Part shown: piece after piece, positions 5,733 through 7,193 of the stretch
How the letters are laid out: every line of letters starts with the position of its first letter
Position numbering within the stretch: position 1 is the first letter of the stretch
Assembly (NCBI GenBank): GCA_946481355.1
Contig: CAMLNH010000140.1
Span: 1-7,193, forward strand
Reading direction: 5' to 3'
Length of the DNA stretch: 7,193 bases
Origin: an uncultured Curvibacter sp.
GTDB taxonomy: Bacteria; Pseudomonadota; Gammaproteobacteria; Burkholderiales; Burkholderiaceae
Made by a program: the position numbers and the translations under genes
The notes under the pieces: model-generated
Seen by the model: only the letters and a program-made list of their open reading frames with translations
What the model was told of the DNA's origin: nothing
The model's database searches: none

Positions 5733-6839
5733 ATGATCGTCCTGAAGGCAACACAAGACAAAGTCCTTTCCGTATTCCAGTCGGTTTCCGGCATCGTGGA
5801 ACGTCGCCACACCTTGCCCATCCTGGCCAATGTGATGATCCGCAAGACGGGTAGTGCCCTGCAGTTCACGACCAGCGATCTGGAGATCCAGATCCGGACC
5901 ACGGCCGAGCTCGATGGCGACACCGGCAATTTCACCACCACGGTCGGTGCGCGCAAGCTCATCGATATTCTGCGCACCATGCCGGCGGATCAGACGGTGT
6001 CGCTGGAATCGAGCCAGAACAAGCTCATCCTCAAGGGCGGCAAAAGCAAGTTCACACTGCAGACCCTGCCGGCCGAGGATTTCCCGCTGGTGCAGGAAGC
6101 CGCCAACTTCGGTCCCAAGTTCAGCGTGCCGCAGAAAACGCTCAAGGATCTGCTGGGTCAGGTGTCGTTTTCCATGGCCGTGCACGACATCCGCTACTAC
6201 CTCAACGGCATCCTCTTCGTGGCCGAAGGCAAACAGCTGAGCCTGGTGGCGACCGACGGCCACCGCCTGGCTTTTTCCTCGGCGACACTGGATGTGGAAG
6301 TGCCCAAACAGGAAGTGATCCTGCCGCGCAAGACGGTGCTGGAGATGCAGCGCCTGCTCAGCGACAACGAGGGTGCGATCGAGATGCAGTTCGCCAGCAA
6401 TCAGGCCAAGTTCAGCTTCGGTGGCATGGAGTTCGTGACCAAGCTGGTCGAGGGCAAGTTCCCCGACTACAACCGTGTGATCCCCAAGAACCACAAGAAC
6501 CACGTGACGCTGGGCCGGGCGCCGCTGCTGGCCAGCCTGCAGCGTGCCGCCATCCTGACCAGCGAGAAGTTCAAGGGCGTGCGGGTGAACATCGAGCCGG
6601 GCACCCTGCGCATCGCTTCCAGCAATGCCGAGCAGGAAGAAGCCAAGGAAGAACTCGAGATCGACTACGGCGGCGACACCATCGAAATCGGCTTCAACGT
6701 GACCTACCTGATGGACGCGCTGGCCAACATGAGCCAGGACATGGTGACCGTGTCGCTGGCCGACGCCAACAGCTCCGCCCTGGTGACCATTCCGGAGCAG
6801 GGTGGCTTCAAGTACGTCGTGATGCCGATGAGGATCTGA
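5733..6839 (+). CDS. dnaN: DNA polymerase III beta subunit (sliding clamp)
   Basis: DnaN forms the ring-shaped homodimer that encircles DNA and tethers polymerase III and other clamp-binding proteins. The 368-residue product has the usual length (E. coli 366) and the three similar clamp domains. It begins with MIVLKATQDKVLSVFQSVSG and contains the family stretch RRHTLPILANV (24–34). It keeps cleft elements for clamp-binding peptides: HDIRYYLNGILF (151–162), ATDGHRLA (173–180) and the C-terminal MPMR (364–367). FPDYNRVIP (243–251) is also characteristic. The ATG at 5733–5735 has a good Shine-Dalgarno at 8 nt. It follows dnaA across the proposed oriC and precedes gyrB by 104 bp. No separate dnaN promoter was recognised, so read-through from dnaA across the origin is possible. 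A hairpin follows the gene. Confidence 0.99.
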   Translation: MIVLKATQDKVLSVFQSVSGIVERRHTLPILANVMIRKTGSALQFTTSDLEIQIRTTAELDGDTGNFTTTVGARKLIDILRTMPADQTVSLESSQNKLILKGGKSKFTLQTLPAEDFPLVQEAANFGPKFSVPQKTLKDLLGQVSFSMAVHDIRYYLNGILFVAEGKQLSLVATDGHRLAFSSATLDVEVPKQEVILPRKTVLEMQRLLSDNEGAIEMQFASNQAKFSFGGMEFVTKLVEGKFPDYNRVIPKNHKNHVTLGRAPLLASLQRAAILTSEKFKGVRVNIEPGTLRIASSNAEQEEAKEELEIDYGGDTIEIGFNVTYLMDALANMSQDMVTVSLADANSSALVTIPEQGGFKYVVMPMRI

Positions 6840-6848
6840 CGTCCTCGA

Positions 6849-6866
6849 TCAGTCTTGAACGACTGA
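6849..6866 (+). promoter_or_regulatory. Small inverted repeat 9 nt after the dnaN stop
   Basis: TCAGTC (6849–6854) and GACTGA (6861–6866) are exact complements around a 6-nt loop. No U-tract follows. It is immediately upstream of a stronger GC-rich hairpin and may form tandem 3'-end structures with it. Confidence 0.35.
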
Positions 6867-6871
6867 ATTCC

Positions 6872-6891
6872 AAGCGGGCTGCGGCCCGCTT
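6872..6891 (+). terminator. Terminator-like hairpin between dnaN and gyrB
   Basis: AAGCGGGC (6872–6879) and GCCCGCTT (6884–6891) form a perfect 8-bp, mostly G:C stem with a TGCG loop. It is followed by CAGCGTTTCTTA, only weakly U-rich and offset by several bases. It could terminate part of the dnaA–dnaN transcript, leaving gyrB to its own promoter or to read-through. I did not find a convincing gyrB promoter in the remaining 52 bp. Confidence 0.5.
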
Positions 6892-6943
6892 CAGCGTTTC
6901 TTATGGCCGTGCGAGCGACCGCAGGCCCGGCAAGTGAGTGGAT

Positions 6944-7193
<250 letters not shown>

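Noticed and set aside
5694..6503. 269-codon minus-strand open frame antisense to dnaN
   Set aside because: Antisense shadow: it is His/Leu/Gln-rich and dnaN is clearly the real gene.

Overview
This is the chromosomal replication-origin region of a GC-rich betaproteobacterium. Gene order is mnmE–yidC–yidD–rnpA–rpmH on the minus strand, then dnaA–dnaN–gyrB on the plus strand. The lineage is probably Burkholderiales and perhaps Comamonadaceae. That is inferred from remembered family signatures: the SRFDSGL form of the DnaA arginine-finger box, the near-invariant L34 sequence, a [10 protein letters not shown]-loop in MnmE, and the Gln/Pro-rich N-terminal extension of GyrB. The genus cannot be fixed from this window.

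Left arm (1–3746, minus strand). The rpmH operon encodes ribosomal protein L34, the RNase P protein (GTG start), YidD, the membrane insertase YidC, and the first 362 residues of the tRNA-modifying GTPase MnmE, which runs off the left edge. rnpA/yidD and yidD/yidC each overlap by an ATGA tetranucleotide. The only real gaps are rpmH–rnpA (58 nt, two small inverted repeats) and yidC–mnmE (67 nt, a perfect 12-bp-arm hairpin). The operon makes a small set of translation, RNA-processing and membrane-biogenesis proteins.

Centre (3747–4056). This 310-bp divergent intergenic region holds a credible sigma70-type promoter for rpmH. Nearer dnaA it has a perfect DnaA box, a one-mismatch box, and an 8-bp AT-rich direct repeat with an 11-bp period.

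Right arm (4057–7193, plus strand). dnaA and dnaN are complete, and the first 83 codons of gyrB are present. The 263-bp dnaA–dnaN gap holds a perfect DnaA box, two degenerate boxes, and an 81% A+T stretch with (CTA)4. On the complementary strand this reads 3'-GAT-5' four times, which resembles the DnaA-trio unwinding element. This gap is the best oriC candidate, with the rpmH–dnaA gap as a second DnaA-binding site that probably serves autoregulation or a bipartite origin.

The genes are ordinary, conserved housekeeping genes that look intact. I see no mobile element, CRISPR array, tRNA or rRNA gene, or unfamiliar protein system. The points of interest are regulatory: origin architecture, the rpmH–rnpA junction, and the hairpins.
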